NCBI GenBank assembly: GCA_030142905.1
Contig: JASJOG010000015.1
Coordinates: 2,478,501-2,542,500 of the forward strand
DNA from: Heliopora coerulea
Taxonomy: Eukaryota; Cnidaria; Anthozoa; Scleralcyonacea; Helioporidae
Length of the DNA stretch: 64,000 nt
Direction: 5' to 3'
Shown here: positions 62,417-64,000 of the stretch, piece by piece
Layout: every line of letters starts with the position of its first letter
Position numbering within the stretch: the stretch's first letter is position 1
The notes under the pieces: model-generated
Told to the model about the DNA's origin: nothing
What the model saw: only the letters and a program-made list of their open reading frames with translations
Databases searched by the model: none
Translations under genes and position numbers: made by a program

Positions 62417-63691
62417 ATGATACTATGGCTTCGCGATCTAATAACCTACACCTGGCATGGACAGGGGACTGATTCACTCAAGCAATTCTTTGCCGAAGAA
62501 TTACAGCTACCCGGAACTTGGGATCAACCTGGCAACGACAAGAAAGTACTTAAAGTCAATGATACTACAATCTCTTGGCGCCCACGTAAAAATGTCCTGC
62601 ATATAGAAGGTGTACTAAAATTGTGTACTAAAATCGGTGGAAATATAGACGCAATCGAATCTGGGATCACGAAAACGGTAAGCTCAGCAAAGACTGCGAC
62701 CTCGCAATCCCCGTTTTGCGAATGTAAGGAGATGCACTCGGAGATTGAAGCTCTTAAGTTTGGCCAAGATACTAACAGAATGGCAATTCAGTCTCTATCA
62801 GAATCGATTGCTCGCATTACTGATGTTTTGTCCCAAAATCAAGAGGATAATGATAATAAACGCGAAAATATCAACAGCGATACCGAAGGAATATTTAATA
62901 ACTTTCAAGAACCAAACCATGAAATTCTTCAACACAATACATTCCATGCATCAGAAATGAGCGATGTTAATGATCCTAAAGTGGACGCGACTTGTTCTCA
63001 AAACAATATCTGCCTTGATAATTCATCCTTGAGTTCCTCAACTAAGGAATCGATTACCGATCCTGACAGAGATAGTTCAATCTTAATTATAGGCGACTCT
63101 ATGATTAAACATGTCGACCCCAGAAAAATTTCCCGAAGAAAAGTTACAAAGCGTATGTTCCCTGGTAAAACAGCAGAAGAAATAAAAGCTGAAGTAAAAG
63201 CCATCAAAGTCAAATCACTCCCCTCGCACATAATAGTACACGCCGGGACAAATGACCTCCCAGTGGATACGCCAAACAATTGCATTAAGAACATCAAGAA
63301 CTTAGCATTGAGTATCAAAGGAAAGTTCACTGGATCAAGAATCGGCTTATTAAGCATCACAGCAAGACACGATTTGCATGGCTTGGACCAACGAGCCACC
63401 ACAGTTAACGAACAAATACAAAAGTTTTGCACAAAGAATGACTTTGATTATATTAATAACAATAACGTGGATAGAACATGTTTGAATGGTAGTAGTCTTC
63501 ACCTGAACGCTAAAGGATCAGCTTTTTTAGCCACCAATTTTATCAAGTTTCTACGGGGGCAAAATGGATCTGGACAACCTCGTCGTGAAGGCCAAAGACA
63601 ATGGGGGGATTTTCGGAATTTTCCAACCTCCACGATATATCTTCTAGAGGACCGTCTGAGGTTAATCGCAACCCCTCAGAGGAGATATTAA
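62417..63691 (+). CDS. Retrotransposon ORF1 with SGNH-hydrolase (esterase) domain
   Basis: 424 residues. The C-terminal half is an SGNH hydrolase: block I ILIIGDSM with the nucleophile Ser at residue ~228, block III HAGTNDLP with Asn at ~279, and a late LHLN with the catalytic-type His at ~362. Such esterase-bearing ORF1 proteins are known from CR1/L2-like non-LTR elements and probably act in RNA or membrane association. The N-terminal half includes a coiled-coil-like stretch and a CxC...H cluster (FCECKEMH) but no recognised RNA-binding fold. The true start is uncertain: ATG at 62425 in another frame reads MASRSNNLHLAW and stops soon, hinting that the 5' end may carry a small frameshift. Confidence 0.85.
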   Translation: MILWLRDLITYTWHGQGTDSLKQFFAEELQLPGTWDQPGNDKKVLKVNDTTISWRPRKNVLHIEGVLKLCTKIGGNIDAIESGITKTVSSAKTATSQSPFCECKEMHSEIEALKFGQDTNRMAIQSLSESIARITDVLSQNQEDNDNKRENINSDTEGIFNNFQEPNHEILQHNTFHASEMSDVNDPKVDATCSQNNICLDNSSLSSSTKESITDPDRDSSILIIGDSMIKHVDPRKISRRKVTKRMFPGKTAEEIKAEVKAIKVKSLPSHIIVHAGTNDLPVDTPNNCIKNIKNLALSIKGKFTGSRIGLLSITARHDLHGLDQRATTVNEQIQKFCTKNDFDYINNNNVDRTCLNGSSLHLNAKGSAFLATNFIKFLRGQNGSGQPRREGQRQWGDFRNFPTSTIYLLEDRLRLIATPQRRY

Positions 63692-64000
63692 CAAGTAAGA
63701 GATGTGACCCTAGCTCAGGTAAAATAGATGAATCACTAACAAATAATAACATACTTCATGAATTAGCGACTACAAAAGGTTTACGTATTGCAAGTTTAAA
63801 TATTAATAGCCTTTTAAAGCATATTGATCAGTTGAGAATGATTATGCAAACTATGCCTGTTGATATTTTTGCTATCAATGAGACAAAAATTGATGAGTCA
63901 GTGTCTGATAATGAAATAAATATTTCTGGCTATTATCTTATACGTAAAGATCGAAGTAGATACGGTGGTGGAGTTCTTTTGTACATCAGCGAAACTATAC
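63601..64000 (+). CDS. Retrotransposon ORF2, endonuclease domain, cut by window end
   Basis: The frame is open from ATG at 63601 (MGGFSEFSNLHDISS) to the window edge and overlaps ORF1 by 91 nt in the -1 frame. After a linker it shows an apurinic-endonuclease-like start: GLRIASLNINSL, then INETKIDESV, where the Glu is the usual metal ligand, then RYGGGVLLYI. This is the order found in EEP domains of non-LTR elements, which nick target DNA to prime reverse transcription. The initiation site is inferred; termination-reinitiation or frameshifting could also start ORF2. Confidence 0.8.
   Translation, partial: MGGFSEFSNLHDISSRGPSEVNRNPSEEILTSKRCDPSSGKIDESLTNNNILHELATTKGLRIASLNINSLLKHIDQLRMIMQTMPVDIFAINETKIDESVSDNEINISGYYLIRKDRSRYGGGVLLYISETI

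Larger units (their letters stand above)
62417..64000 (+). mobile_element. Non-LTR retrotransposon, 5' part (CR1/L2-like)
   Basis: Two overlapping open frames in retrotransposon order: an esterase-type ORF1, then an ORF2 opening with an endonuclease/exonuclease/phosphatase domain. ORF1 has no internal stop and ORF2 stays open to the window edge, which suggests a young copy. The reverse transcriptase would lie beyond position 64000, so the clade is inferred from the ORF1 type. Confidence 0.85.

Noticed and set aside
62998..63432. 144-codon minus-strand open frame
   Set aside because: Shadow of the retrotransposon ORF1.

Overview
The window is animal (metazoan) nuclear DNA. Its genes are cut into many short exons with GT-AG introns, the intergenic and intronic DNA is AT-rich and full of small non-autonomous transposons, and the proteins resemble conserved animal genes. 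The gene set and repeat style suggest a cnidarian such as a stony coral or sea anemone; the species is inference. No bacterial operons, rRNA genes or CRISPR arrays are visible.

Layout. 1-4,002: minus-strand gene with a probable GPP34 (GOLPH3-like) domain, only partly resolved. 5,224-5,630: minisatellite. 5,956-21,562 (minus): one long gene whose 19 exons I could chain in phase. It starts with a DnaJ domain, runs into a TTC31-like lysine-rich and TPR region, then a UBA-like motif, an RRM and a C-terminal CCCH zinc finger. An extra exon with its own stop and polyadenylation signal could give a J-domain-only short form. 22,074-35,522 (plus): ARMH3 (C10orf76 family), 26 exons, complete, sharing a ~0.5 kb divergent promoter with the DnaJ gene. 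37,299-44,140 (minus): ZIP13-type zinc transporter (SLC39A13), 10 exons, complete. 47,039-61,209 (plus): PTCD3 (mitoribosomal protein mS39), 28 exons, complete, with one GC-AG intron and two very long purine/pyrimidine tracts in introns. 62,417-64,000: 5' part of an apparently intact non-LTR retrotransposon, with an SGNH-esterase ORF1 overlapping an ORF2 that begins with an endonuclease domain and runs off the window.

Mobile DNA is the other main content: hAT-like elements with 8-bp target duplications, a TA-flanked mariner-like MITE, a TTAA-flanked piggyBac-like MITE, fold-back palindromes (one carrying telomere-like TTAGGG repeats), tRNA-like fold-back repeats, and a dispersed repeat of the type 'ttagccagagtaaa'. 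The host genes are housekeeping genes for chaperone/RNA work, Golgi lipid traffic, zinc transport and mitochondrial translation; they are neighbours, and nothing shows that they form one pathway. All exon boundaries were read by eye from splice motifs, reading phase and family resemblance, with no transcript data.
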